A DNA stretch of 7,066 nt from Caulobacteraceae bacterium (GCA_025351125.1 JANXWN010000434.1:1-7066), one strand, 5' to 3'; positions 1-5,839 are shown, numbered from the stretch's first letter. Notes: a model not told the origin generated them from the letters alone. Program-made: numbers and translations.

Positions 1-1048
1 TCGCGCCGATCTTGTCCCAACTGGCGGAAACCTCGCCGGTGTCGAGCCCGATCCCGCGCGACAAGAACGTGTCCCAACTGGGCACGTGGTTACGTCGCCC
101 CAGCCAGTGATCGACAATATCGCTAGGCGCGCTCGCCAACCCCATCGTGCCGGCCAGAGCCGCGACGGCGGCGACCTCCGCAGCCACCACGGCGGCCGGA
201 CCTTCGTGCACCATCAAAATCAAACATGCCGTTGCGCGGGCGTCGAGGCGCACGCTTTCGGCTTGATCGTATTGCCGCACCACCGGCGGTCGCCAGCCGG
301 ACTGGATCACCTCCCGTTGCAAAGCGAAACCGGCGGCCATGTCGGGCGCCTCGAACACCGAGACGGCGCGGCTTTCGGGTTTGCGACGCAGGCCCAGCGT
401 GACGCCGGTGATAACCCCCAGTGTTCCCTCGCTTCCGAGCAACAGATGCCGCAAATCCGGCCCGGCCGAGGCGCGCGGGCCTTTGCCAAGGGTCAGGAGG
501 TTGCCGTTCGGCAACACCGCTTCGATGGCGTGAACGATGTCCTCGATATTGCCATACGCGCTGGAAAATTGGCCCGACGCCCGCGTCGCCACCCAGCCGC
601 CGACACTGCTGACGCCGATGGACTGCGGCCAATGACCGATGGTCAGGCCGTGCTCGGCCACCACCTCTTCGGCCGCCAACCCGTTCTTGCCGGCGTCGAA
701 ACCGGCCAAAAGATTGATCGGATCAACGAAACGCACACGCTTCATCGCGCTCATGTCGAGCAGGACGGCGTCCGCGCGCGCCACGATCCCGCCGACCACG
801 CCGCTGCCCAGGCCAAACGGGATCACCGGCGTGTCGGTTTCAGTGGCCCACGCCAAGATCACTTGAACATCGTGCACCGTCGCGGGACGCGCCACGCAAG
901 CCGCCGAAGGGCCCGGCGCGCCGAGATGATCGCGAACGTGGCTGAGCATCCAATAGTCGTGGCGACGATCGGCCAGGACGGCGGGGTCGGTCAGCACTTT
1001 TTCGGCGCCCAATCGTTGGACCAGAGCCTCGACCGCCGCTGTCGTCAT
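1..1048 (-). CDS. FAD-binding oxidase, alkyl-DHAP synthase-like (VAO family), C-terminus off window
   Basis: This reading frame stays open for 349 codons from an ATG at 1048 to the left edge, so only the N-terminal part is visible. It reads as a VAO/PCMH-type flavoprotein. The FAD-binding loop is around residues 77-87 (PFGLGSGVVGG). The second FAD-domain block, around 143-159 (SIGVSSVGGWVATRASG), is followed by YGNIEDIV at 165-172 and GSEGTLGVIT at 205-214. This combination is typical of alkyldihydroxyacetonephosphate synthase, which makes the ether bond of ether lipids, and of its bacterial relatives, many of which are annotated only as FAD-linked or glycolate/D-lactate-type oxidases. The substrate cannot be assigned. 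About 60% of a roughly 550-residue protein is present. A purine-rich AGGTGGGG lies 10 nt upstream of the ATG. The gene is transcribed away from rluF, and the palindromic element sits in its upstream region. The family call is strong; the exact reaction is not known. Confidence 0.86.
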   Translation of the reverse strand, partial: MTTAAVEALVQRLGAEKVLTDPAVLADRRHDYWMLSHVRDHLGAPGPSAACVARPATVHDVQVILAWATETDTPVIPFGLGSGVVGGIVARADAVLLDMSAMKRVRFVDPINLLAGFDAGKNGLAAEEVVAEHGLTIGHWPQSIGVSSVGGWVATRASGQFSSAYGNIEDIVHAIEAVLPNGNLLTLGKGPRASAGPDLRHLLLGSEGTLGVITGVTLGLRRKPESRAVSVFEAPDMAAGFALQREVIQSGWRPPVVRQYDQAESVRLDARATACLILMVHEGPAAVVAAEVAAVAALAGTMGLASAPSDIVDHWLGRRNHVPSWDTFLSRGIGLDTGEVSASWDKIGA

Positions 1049-1058
1049 GCGCCGAATT

Positions 1059-1066
1059 CCCCACCT
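1059..1066 (-). promoter_or_regulatory. Ribosome binding site of the FAD oxidase
   Basis: On the minus strand this reads AGGTGGGG and ends 10 nt before the ATG at 1048. It supports that start over the longer upstream reading in another frame, which encodes no recognisable family. Confidence 0.5.
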
Positions 1067-1076
1067 AAAGCCCGAT

Positions 1077-1103
1077 GCGTTTACACGGAACAGCTGTAAA
1101 CGC
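1077..1103. repeat. Inverted repeat GCGTTTACA-N9-TGTAAACGC
   Basis: Two perfect 9-bp arms (1077-1085 and 1095-1103) flank a 9-nt spacer, CGGAACAGC. The centre lies about 42 nt upstream of the FAD oxidase start codon. As DNA it could be an operator for a dimeric regulator, since the symmetrical half-sites TGTAAACG and CGTTTACA are of the kind seen in many bacterial operators. As RNA it could be a 9-bp stem. Its last base abuts the next hairpin directly, so it may simply be the first unit of the compound palindromic element that follows. The symmetry is directly visible; the role is inferred. Confidence 0.6.
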
Positions 1104-1144
1104 TGAATCAGACTCTAAACTTTTGTATTTAGAGCAGGATTCAG
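1103..1144. repeat. Interrupted hairpin (left half of the compound palindromic element)
   Basis: CTGAATC at 1103-1109 pairs with GATTCAG at 1138-1144. Inside that, CTCTAAA at 1113-1119 pairs with TTTAGAG at 1128-1134. The two 7-bp stems are separated by a symmetrical 3 x 3 internal loop and closed by an 8-nt loop (1120-1127). The right arm (1128-1144) overlaps the outer left arm of the larger hairpin at 1130-1180, so the two structures cannot form on the same strand at once. Confidence 0.6.
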
Positions 1145-1180
1145 ATTTTAGACGGTTCCGTCTAAAATCATCCTGCTCTA
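1130..1180. repeat. Long near-perfect palindrome with 23 bp of stem
   Basis: The outer arms TAGAGCAGGAT (1130-1140) and ATCCTGCTCTA (1170-1180) are perfectly complementary over 11 bp. After a 3-nt bulge (TCA, 1141-1143) the inner arms GATTTTAGACGG (1144-1155) and CCGTCTAAAATC (1158-1169) match perfectly over 12 bp around a central TT. The structure has no T-tract tail on either strand and lies upstream, not downstream, of both flanking genes, so it is not a normal intrinsic terminator. With the two adjacent inverted repeats it makes a block of about 104 bp at roughly 40% GC in a region well above 60% GC. That composition and layout resemble dispersed palindromic intergenic repeats (REP- or MITE-like), although copy number cannot be judged from one window. 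Confidence 0.75.
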
Positions 1181-1327
1181 GCTCACCCGCCGCCCGCCTG
1201 TTGTTTGGCGTCAACCTAACACCGCCGCGCCAAAATGTGTTGGGGAAAAACCCGTCGCGCCGCCGCCACGCCGCCTGACATCCGGACTCTATGCGCGGCG
1301 GCCGTTTGACTCTACGAGACGAGCCCA

Positions 1328-2101
1328 ATGGCCTGGACCCGCACTTACACTTCAGCCGAGCCGCAACGAGTCAACCGGTGGTTGGCGCAGAGCGGCGTGT
1401 GTTCGCGGCGCGAGGCGGAGGCGCTGATCGCGCAGGGCTTGGTGCTCATCGACGGCGCCCCGGTGGTCGACGCCGGACACAAGATCGAAGGCGGCCAGAC
1501 CCTCACCTTGGCCGAGACCGCCCGATCAAAACTGGCAAACGCGCTGACGGTCATCCTGCACAAGCCGCGCGGCGTGGTGTCCGCCCAACCCGAGCCGGGG
1601 CAGACAGCCGCCCCGTCTTTGCTGACGCGCCCTGCCTTATGGGGCGAAAGCCCGCTAATTCCGGGACCCGACAGCAAGCTTTCGCCGGTCGGTCGGTTGG
1701 ACATGGACTCGCGCGGTCTGCTGATCCTGTCCGAGGACGGCGTGGTGGCCAAGGCGGTGATCGGGCCGGACGCGGAGTTGGAAAAGGAATACCGGGTAGC
1801 GGTGGTCGGCGAGGTAACCGAGCGCGCACTGTCTGACCTCCGGCACGGACTTGAGCTTGACGGACGGCGGTTGCGCCCGGCGGACGTATCGATCATCAGC
1901 GAGCGGCGGCTGCGAATCGTATTGCGGGAAGGTCGTAACCGTCAGATTCGGCGGATGTGCGAGTTGGTTGATCTCAAAGTCGTTGATCTGTTTCGCGTTC
2001 GCGTCGGCGCGGTCTGGTTGGGAACCCTGCCGGAAGGTCGCTGGCGCGTAATCGACCTGCAAGAACGCCAAGCCTTAATCGAACGACGCGCCCCCGGGTG
2101 A
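1328..2101 (+). CDS. rluF: rRNA pseudouridine synthase, RluF-like (RsuA/RluB/RluE/RluF family)
   Basis: This 257-residue protein isomerises a uridine in rRNA to pseudouridine. Residues about 13-65 form an S4 RNA-binding domain (RVNRWLAQSGVCSRREAEAL). The catalytic block GRLDMDSRGLLILSEDG at 122-138 carries the nucleophile Asp125. EKEYRV at 152-157 and the late motif EGRNRQIRRMCE at 201-212 are further family signatures. The D-x-D-S-x-G-L form of the catalytic loop, NRQIRRMCE, and the ending GRWRVIDLQE match RluF (which modifies 23S rRNA U2604 in E. coli) better than RluB or RsuA; the exact target is inferred. The ATG at 1328 is preceded only by a weak purine-rich stretch (GAGACGAG, 1316-1323). 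The gene is monocistronic in this window and converges with the hydrolase across 37 nt that contain no strong terminator hairpin. Alternative: a general RluB/RsuA-type enzyme. Confidence 0.9.
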   Translation: MAWTRTYTSAEPQRVNRWLAQSGVCSRREAEALIAQGLVLIDGAPVVDAGHKIEGGQTLTLAETARSKLANALTVILHKPRGVVSAQPEPGQTAAPSLLTRPALWGESPLIPGPDSKLSPVGRLDMDSRGLLILSEDGVVAKAVIGPDAELEKEYRVAVVGEVTERALSDLRHGLELDGRRLRPADVSIISERRLRIVLREGRNRQIRRMCELVDLKVVDLFRVRVGAVWLGTLPEGRWRVIDLQERQALIERRAPG

Positions 2102-2138
2102 GGAAAAATCTTCCCGCTCCACAGAGGCAACCCAGGCT

Positions 2139-3284
2139 CTATCGCCCGTAGGTCAATCGCTCCAGCGCCTCGAATGTCTCCAGGATCTTGGGGTCGGCGA
2201 ACGGGAAGAGTTGCGAAAACAGCACGCCCGCCGCCCCGGTGGTCGGATCGGCCCAGTAATAGCAATTAGCCAAGCCGGCCCAGGCGAGGGACCCGGCGGA
2301 CCGTCCGGCCGGTCCTGGCGTTTCATTACGCATGAAGCCCAAGCCGAACCGTTTGGCCACGCCCGGCAGGGGAGAGAAATCCAAACTAAGATAGGTATGC
2401 GCGGTCTTGAGTGAGCCCGCCTCCAAATCGCCGGTTTGATTGGAGGCCATTAGAGCCACGGAATCGGCTTGGAGGATCCGCGCACCGTCCGGCGCCGCCC
2501 CTCCGCCGACCATGGCGGTCAAGAACCGCAGATAGTCGCCGACGGTCGAATATAACCCGCCTCCGCCCATCGCGGGATAGGCGGTGGTCGGAGTCGGGAA
2601 GGCCGCTAAATCAAAACCGCCCTCGCGCCGGGTGTGCACGGCGGCGCGGCGGCCCGCCTGACTGTCAGGCGGAAAGAAATTTGTGTCGGACATGCCCAGC
2701 GGCTCTAGAATATGACCCGCGACATAGGCGTCCAGCCCCTGACCGCTGATCGCTTCGACCAGTTGCCCGACCCAATCGGTGCTGACGCCGTATTGCCAGC
2801 CGGTCCCCGGCTCGAACATCAGCGGAATATTCGACGCCACGTCGATCGGCATCGTCTGGCCGGTGACGGAAAGATAACGGGCCAGGTTTTCGCTGAAAAA
2901 CGCGTAGGCTAGACCCGACGTATGGGTCAGCAAATGGCGCAGGGTGATCGATTTGGTCGCCGGACGGGTGATCGGCGCGCCAACAGCGTCGAAACCAACC
3001 AAAATCTCCGGTGTGGCCAGCGCCGGGAGCCACCCGCCGACCGGATCGTCGAGGCCGATCAGGCCGCGCTCGACCAGTTGCATCGCCGCAACGCTGGTGA
3101 TCGCTTTAGTGCAAGACGCGATCCAAAACACAGTATCGACCGTCATCGGTTCGCTTCCCGCGGCGGCCCGCGACCCGGCGGCGGCGAACAGAGTTTCGCC
3201 CGTGGGTGTGATGACCGCGGCGGCCATGCCCGGCGCGTGGCCGGCGGTCACGGCGCGTTCGAGAACCCCTTGGATCGTGTTCAT
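2139..3284 (-). CDS. Serine hydrolase of the class C beta-lactamase/EstB fold
   Basis: About 381 residues, within the usual 370-420 range for this family of esterases, lactonases and transesterases. The catalytic S-x-x-K motif is IASCTK, with Ser58 and Lys61 when counted from the GTG at 3287. LRHLLTHTSGL at 117-127 is a strong family block. The second-motif tyrosine is probably Tyr166 (FEPGTGWQYGVS), where the usual Y-x-N reads Y-G-V, as in many EstB-type esterases. GGGGLYSTVGDYLRFL at 241-256 is typical. The third motif (KTG/HxG) appears as AWAGLANCYYWADP near 335-348. No signal peptide is seen, so a cytoplasmic esterase is more likely than a periplasmic beta-lactamase. GTG at 3287 and ATG at 3284 are adjacent; I chose the ATG. 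It begins 12 nt after the P450 stop with no clear ribosome site, which suggests a shared transcript and translational coupling. The substrate is unknown. Confidence 0.9.
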   Translation of the reverse strand: MNTIQGVLERAVTAGHAPGMAAAVITPTGETLFAAAGSRAAAGSEPMTVDTVFWIASCTKAITSVAAMQLVERGLIGLDDPVGGWLPALATPEILVGFDAVGAPITRPATKSITLRHLLTHTSGLAYAFFSENLARYLSVTGQTMPIDVASNIPLMFEPGTGWQYGVSTDWVGQLVEAISGQGLDAYVAGHILEPLGMSDTNFFPPDSQAGRRAAVHTRREGGFDLAAFPTPTTAYPAMGGGGLYSTVGDYLRFLTAMVGGGAAPDGARILQADSVALMASNQTGDLEAGSLKTAHTYLSLDFSPLPGVAKRFGLGFMRNETPGPAGRSAGSLAWAGLANCYYWADPTTGAAGVLFSQLFPFADPKILETFEALERLTYGR

Positions 3285-3296
3285 CACGTCGTCGCG

Positions 3297-4532
3297 TCAA
3301 ACCAAGACGTCGAGGCGTTCGAGTCCTCGGAAAAACGGCAAGCTGCGCCATTGCGGCGCGGCGTCGGGGTCGGCTAGGCGCAAGTTTGGGAAACGGTCAA
3401 ACAATTTGAGCAGGGCCACCTGCGCTTCCAGCCGCGCCAGGGGCGCGCCGATGCAGATGTGCGCGCCGCCGCCGAAAGCGACGTGCGGCACCTTTTTGCG
3501 GGTGATGTCGAACCGTTCGGGGCTCTCGAACGCGGCAGGATCGCGGTTGGCGCCGCGCAGCGATAGCGTCATCGATTGCGTCGCTTTGATCGGGCAGCCG
3601 CGCACCTCGATGTCGTGGCTGGCGATCCGGCCGGTGATGTCGACCGGCGGTTCATAGCGCAGGGTCTCCTCGACCGCCGCATTGATCAGACCGGGGTCGG
3701 CGCGCAAGGCCGCCAACTGCTCGGGGTGGGTCAGGAACAGGCGGGTGGCGTTGCCGATCAGGTCGGTGGTGGTCAGATTGCCACCAACCAGCAAAGCGTT
3801 GAGGTTGGTAGCGATCTCGGCGTCGGTCAGGCGCGCGCCGCCCGCTTGCAGCGCGACCATGTCGCTGGTGAGATCGTCGGCGGGCGTGGCCCGCCGCTCG
3901 GCGATCAGCGCGTGCATATAGTCGCCCAGCGCATTGCTGGCGCGCACCAGATGCTCGGTTTGCGCGGGCGTGCGCAAGGGGTTGAGGCTCTGGATCGTGC
4001 CTTCGGACCAGTCGCGAAACTCTCCCAGGCGGGCCGGATCGACCCCCAGAATGGCGGCGATCACATCGATGGGAATGGGCAGGGCGAAATCGGCCATCAG
4101 ATCGAACCGGTCGCGCTCGGCCAGGGCGTCCAGGGCGCCGTCGACGACCCGCTCCACCTGCGCCCGGCACCGCGCCACCCGCTTGTAAAGCGCTTGGGCC
4201 AGCGGCTCGCGAATGCGCGCGTGATCGGGATCGTCGATCAAGAGGATACTGGGACCGCCGCCGCGGTCGACGATGCCCTCGGTCCTCTGGTCGCGGATCC
4301 GCCGGGTGAGCACCGCCGCCGCTTCGGCCTTCAACGGGTCCCGGTCCATGGTCAGGTCGGTGACCACCGCGCGGACGTCCTCATAGCGCGACAGAAAGAA
4401 CACCCCGGCCATCTCGTCGCGCAACACCGGATGGTGCTCGCGCAGGGGACCGAGCACGGCGTGCGGATCGGCCCGAAACACCGGATTGAGCGGCGTCAGC
4501 GCCAGAACGCCGGGTGGGGGTGTGTCGGACAT
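3297..4532 (-). CDS. Cytochrome P450 monooxygenase (soluble bacterial type)
   Basis: A complete 411-residue P450, the normal length for soluble bacterial class I enzymes. The C-helix region has DDPDHARIR at 100-108. The I-helix centre is LLVGGNLTTTDLIGN at about 247-261. The E-x-x-R motif is ETLR at 289-292. The heme loop FGGGAHICIG at 353-362 provides the thiolate ligand Cys360. There is no N-terminal membrane anchor. The start ATG at 4532 is chosen because GAGGGAA lies 8 nt upstream and the family homology begins at once; the in-frame extension to 4778 has no P450 character and runs through hairpin repeats. The usual acid of the A-G-x-D/E-T motif is replaced by Leu253, followed by three threonines. 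The enzyme should hydroxylate or otherwise oxidise a small molecule using electrons from a ferredoxin/reductase pair, neither of which is encoded here. The serine hydrolase follows 12 nt downstream, so the two probably act on related substrates. The CYP family number cannot be assigned. Confidence 0.95.
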   Translation of the reverse strand: MSDTPPPGVLALTPLNPVFRADPHAVLGPLREHHPVLRDEMAGVFFLSRYEDVRAVVTDLTMDRDPLKAEAAAVLTRRIRDQRTEGIVDRGGGPSILLIDDPDHARIREPLAQALYKRVARCRAQVERVVDGALDALAERDRFDLMADFALPIPIDVIAAILGVDPARLGEFRDWSEGTIQSLNPLRTPAQTEHLVRASNALGDYMHALIAERRATPADDLTSDMVALQAGGARLTDAEIATNLNALLVGGNLTTTDLIGNATRLFLTHPEQLAALRADPGLINAAVEETLRYEPPVDITGRIASHDIEVRGCPIKATQSMTLSLRGANRDPAAFESPERFDITRKKVPHVAFGGGAHICIGAPLARLEAQVALLKLFDRFPNLRLADPDAAPQWRSLPFFRGLERLDVLV

Positions 4533-4540
4533 GGCTGGGG

Positions 4541-4547
4541 TTCCCTC
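4541..4547 (-). promoter_or_regulatory. Ribosome binding site of the P450
   Basis: On the minus strand this reads GAGGGAA, 8 nt before the ATG at 4532. It decides the P450 start in favour of the 411-residue form over the 493-residue in-frame extension. Confidence 0.6.
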
Positions 4548-4634
4548 GAAGCGGCCGACCTTTCGACGTTCGGAACGGCGTGCGCAAGTCTGAAACGGCG
4601 GAAAAACGGACCCACCGCTTTCTCGGAGATGCGA

Positions 4635-4706
4635 CTCGGCGTCAGCCGAGCGGTAGGGGGCGGTGACGTCGCGGGCGCCCCCTTCGTCTCGCGCAAGAGG
4701 GCGCGA
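4635..4706. repeat. Series of three GC-rich hairpins between the P450 and the reductase-like gene
   Basis: Three separate inverted repeats lie in tandem: CTCGGC/GCCGAG (4635-4640 and 4645-4650, 4-nt loop), AGGGGGCG/CGCCCCCT (4655-4662 and 4676-4683, 13-nt loop containing GACGTC), and TCGCGC/GCGCGA (4689-4694 and 4701-4706, 6-nt loop). With the larger hairpin at 4711-4770 they fill the left-central part of the 247-nt non-coding gap. The rest of the gap, 4533-4634, holds the P450 ribosome site but no promoter I can identify with confidence. The arrangement looks like the composite GC-rich intergenic repeats common in some alphaproteobacterial genomes; that comparison is from general familiarity, not from a search. 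Confidence 0.5.
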
Positions 4707-4710
4707 TCCA

Positions 4711-4770
4711 CTTCCTCCAAATGGGGAAGAGAAAGATCCAGCAACTCGCCTCTCTTCCCCACAAAGGAAG
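4711..4770 (-). terminator. Stem-loop after the reductase-like gene, possible weak terminator
   Basis: TGGGGAAGAGA at 4722-4732 pairs with TCTCTTCCCCA at 4751-4761, an 11-bp perfect stem with an 18-nt loop. CTTCCT at 4711-4716 and AGGAAG at 4765-4770 can extend it. It begins 18 nt past the stop of the 4780-5697 gene in that gene's direction of transcription, the right place for a terminator. The following T-tract is only three residues, so termination would be weak. An alternative local hairpin, CTTCCTCC against GGGGAAG (4711-4729, one bulged T, AAAT loop), competes for the same bases. Confidence 0.45.
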
Positions 4771-4779
4771 CGACCCAAA

Positions 4780-5697
4780 CTAAGATGGTTTCATCGCCTC
4801 AATGTCGGATACAGGCATCGGCTGCCGTACGCCTTGCGCGGCAACCGACATGACATCCACCAGAGCGTTGCATTCGGTGATTCCCGTCGCCAGCAACGCG
4901 CGGAACGAGCGGATGCGCGACAGCGACCAAAGCATCGCCGCCACCACCCACGTCGGGGCGCGGTCTAGGCGGTCCTTCGCTTTGGGGTAAAGGCGAAACC
5001 CAAGTGCTTTGATCAAGGTGAAGCTCGCGCGGACGCCGCGCGCCACAACCAGAGCTTCCGCCCACGACGCACCGCCGCCGCGCCGCTCGCCGGCGATCGA
5101 CACGCTTTCAAACGCGACGCACAGCGGAACATGACAGCGCAGCCAAAGCGGCATGTCGGGTTCCAAAGCCGCGGGCAGTTCGGAAGCGTTAAAAACCTCG
5201 ACCCAGCGTTGCTGACTCATGATGGTCTTTTGCCCACCCGCGCCAATGGTAGCCTTCAGTTTGCCATCGCCGTCCAATGTGGCCTGCACGAACGGCATGC
5301 CGAAGGCGCATCGCTCCGCGCCGATCGCCGCCTGCAGGCGGTCCGGATGAAAAGTGTTGAACATGAACTGGACGCATTTGGCCGCGCTGCGTTGCAAGTC
5401 CGGCAATATCGCGTCGGTCTGGTGCGCCATCAGCGTGACGATCACAAGGTCGTACGGCGTCTGTTGGTCGAGCTCGCTGAGAACCCGAACTCTAGCCCGC
5501 CCGCCCTTGACATCGATTATCGCCCCGTCACGTTGCAATTGCCGCAACCGGTCCGAGTTGGGTCTAGCGATGACGGTGACGTCGTGACGACCGACGCGCG
5601 CCAATTGAAACGCGAACGCGCTGCCGATCTTACCCACGCCGAGCACGGCGATCTTAAGAGGCGAAGGAGCAGCGAGCATGGTGGCTCGTAGCATCAT
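4780..5697 (-). CDS. Ketopantoate reductase-fold NAD(P)-binding protein (ApbA/PanE superfamily), catalytic residues altered
   Basis: A 305-residue protein of the usual length for the family. The N-terminal Rossmann domain opens with LKIAVLGVGKIGSAFA; its dinucleotide loop is Gly20-x-Gly22-x-x-Gly25. DLVIVTLMAHQT at 83-94 and the Asn in MFNT (residue 114) fit the domain, although the canonical QNG is not kept. In PanE the catalytic Lys176 and Asn180 lie in a W-R-K-L-x-x-N helix. The matching stretch here, LWLRCHVPLC (184-193), has Arg187 and Pro191 at those positions. A Glu equivalent to the substrate-binding Glu256 may be Glu275 (ITECNALVD). It is therefore unlikely to be a classical ketopantoate reductase for pantothenate synthesis, and no pan gene is nearby. 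Candidate starts are the ATGs at 5697, 5694 and 5679; none has a good ribosome site, and I report the longest. The substrate is unknown. Confidence 0.82.
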   Translation of the reverse strand: MMLRATMLAAPSPLKIAVLGVGKIGSAFAFQLARVGRHDVTVIARPNSDRLRQLQRDGAIIDVKGGRARVRVLSELDQQTPYDLVIVTLMAHQTDAILPDLQRSAAKCVQFMFNTFHPDRLQAAIGAERCAFGMPFVQATLDGDGKLKATIGAGGQKTIMSQQRWVEVFNASELPAALEPDMPLWLRCHVPLCVAFESVSIAGERRGGGASWAEALVVARGVRASFTLIKALGFRLYPKAKDRLDRAPTWVVAAMLWSLSRIRSFRALLATGITECNALVDVMSVAAQGVRQPMPVSDIEAMKPS

Positions 5698-5719
5698 GAA
5701 GAACGTGTAGAAAGCGCGG

Positions 5720-5839
5720 TCATGCGGGCGCCGGATCGATCACTCCCCGTATCGGATGAACCATGGACGCGCCAAAACGATCAGACAAGTCGACGAAGGC
5801 TCCCGCATCGTCGGCCGAGGCGACGGCCATCGCTCTCAT
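5720..5839 (-). CDS. Possible 39-residue small ORF between the protease and the reductase-like gene
   Basis: An ATG at 5839 opens 39 codons ending in TGA at 5720-5722. It fills most of the 153-nt gap between the DegP-type gene (stop at 5851) and the reductase-like gene (first ATG at 5697), with which it is co-directional. Its third codon positions are G/C in roughly two thirds of codons, mildly coding-like. The peptide has no membrane segment, cysteine pair or recognisable motif, and only a weak GAG lies upstream of the start. It could be a real small gene, a decayed remnant, or chance in GC-rich DNA. The rest of the gap shows nothing else I can support. Confidence 0.22.
   Translation of the reverse strand: MRAMAVASADDAGAFVDLSDRFGASMVHPIRGVIDPAPA

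Larger units (their letters stand above)
1049..1327. other. Divergent intergenic region between FAD oxidase and rluF
   Basis: These 279 nt lie between two divergently transcribed genes and must hold both promoters, although I cannot point to convincing -35/-10 pairs. The left part (1077-1180) is an AT-rich palindromic element, annotated separately. The right part (1181-1327) is GC-rich and mostly featureless. It has one modest inverted repeat, TTTGGCG at 1204-1210 against CGCCAAA at 1228-1234. The short ORFs crossing the region on both strands start or end inside the palindromes, have no family resemblance, and are not considered genes. Confidence 0.7.

Noticed and set aside
86..1099. 337-codon open frame on the plus strand
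   Set aside because: It is the antisense of the FAD oxidase, whose minus-strand frame is open to the window edge and carries clear FAD-domain motifs. The plus-strand peptide is His/Arg/Gly-rich with no family resemblance.
1123..1151. Promoter-like TTGTAT and TTTTAG spaced about 17 nt
   Set aside because: Both hexamers are poor matches to consensus and fall entirely inside the palindromic repeat, where AT-rich words occur by structure.
1065..1328. Small ORFs on both strands across 1065-1328
   Set aside because: They are built on the palindromic element, have no ribosome sites, and the two strands give mirror-like low-information peptides.
2102..2138. Terminator between the convergent rluF and hydrolase genes
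   Set aside because: The only symmetry is GGAA/TTCC next to an A/T run (2103-2115). A 4-bp stem is too weak to call.
2139..3284. Reading the hydrolase as a true AmpC beta-lactamase and resistance gene
   Set aside because: It lacks a signal peptide, has Y-G-V rather than Y-x-N, and has no clear K-T-G motif. EstB-type esterase or related hydrolase is the better reading.
4496..4762. 88-codon minus-strand ORF across the P450 start
   Set aside because: It begins inside the hairpin at 4711-4770 and runs into the P450 in another frame. It is a translation of intergenic repeat sequence with no recognisable domain.
4533..4778. In-frame N-terminal extension of the P450 (82 residues)
   Set aside because: The extension has no P450 or targeting character, runs through the hairpin series, and the ATG at 4532 has a good ribosome site.
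3576..4853. 425-codon open frame on the plus strand opposite the P450
   Set aside because: Long antisense frames are expected opposite GC-rich genes. The peptide has no domain, while the minus-strand P450 has all its signature motifs.
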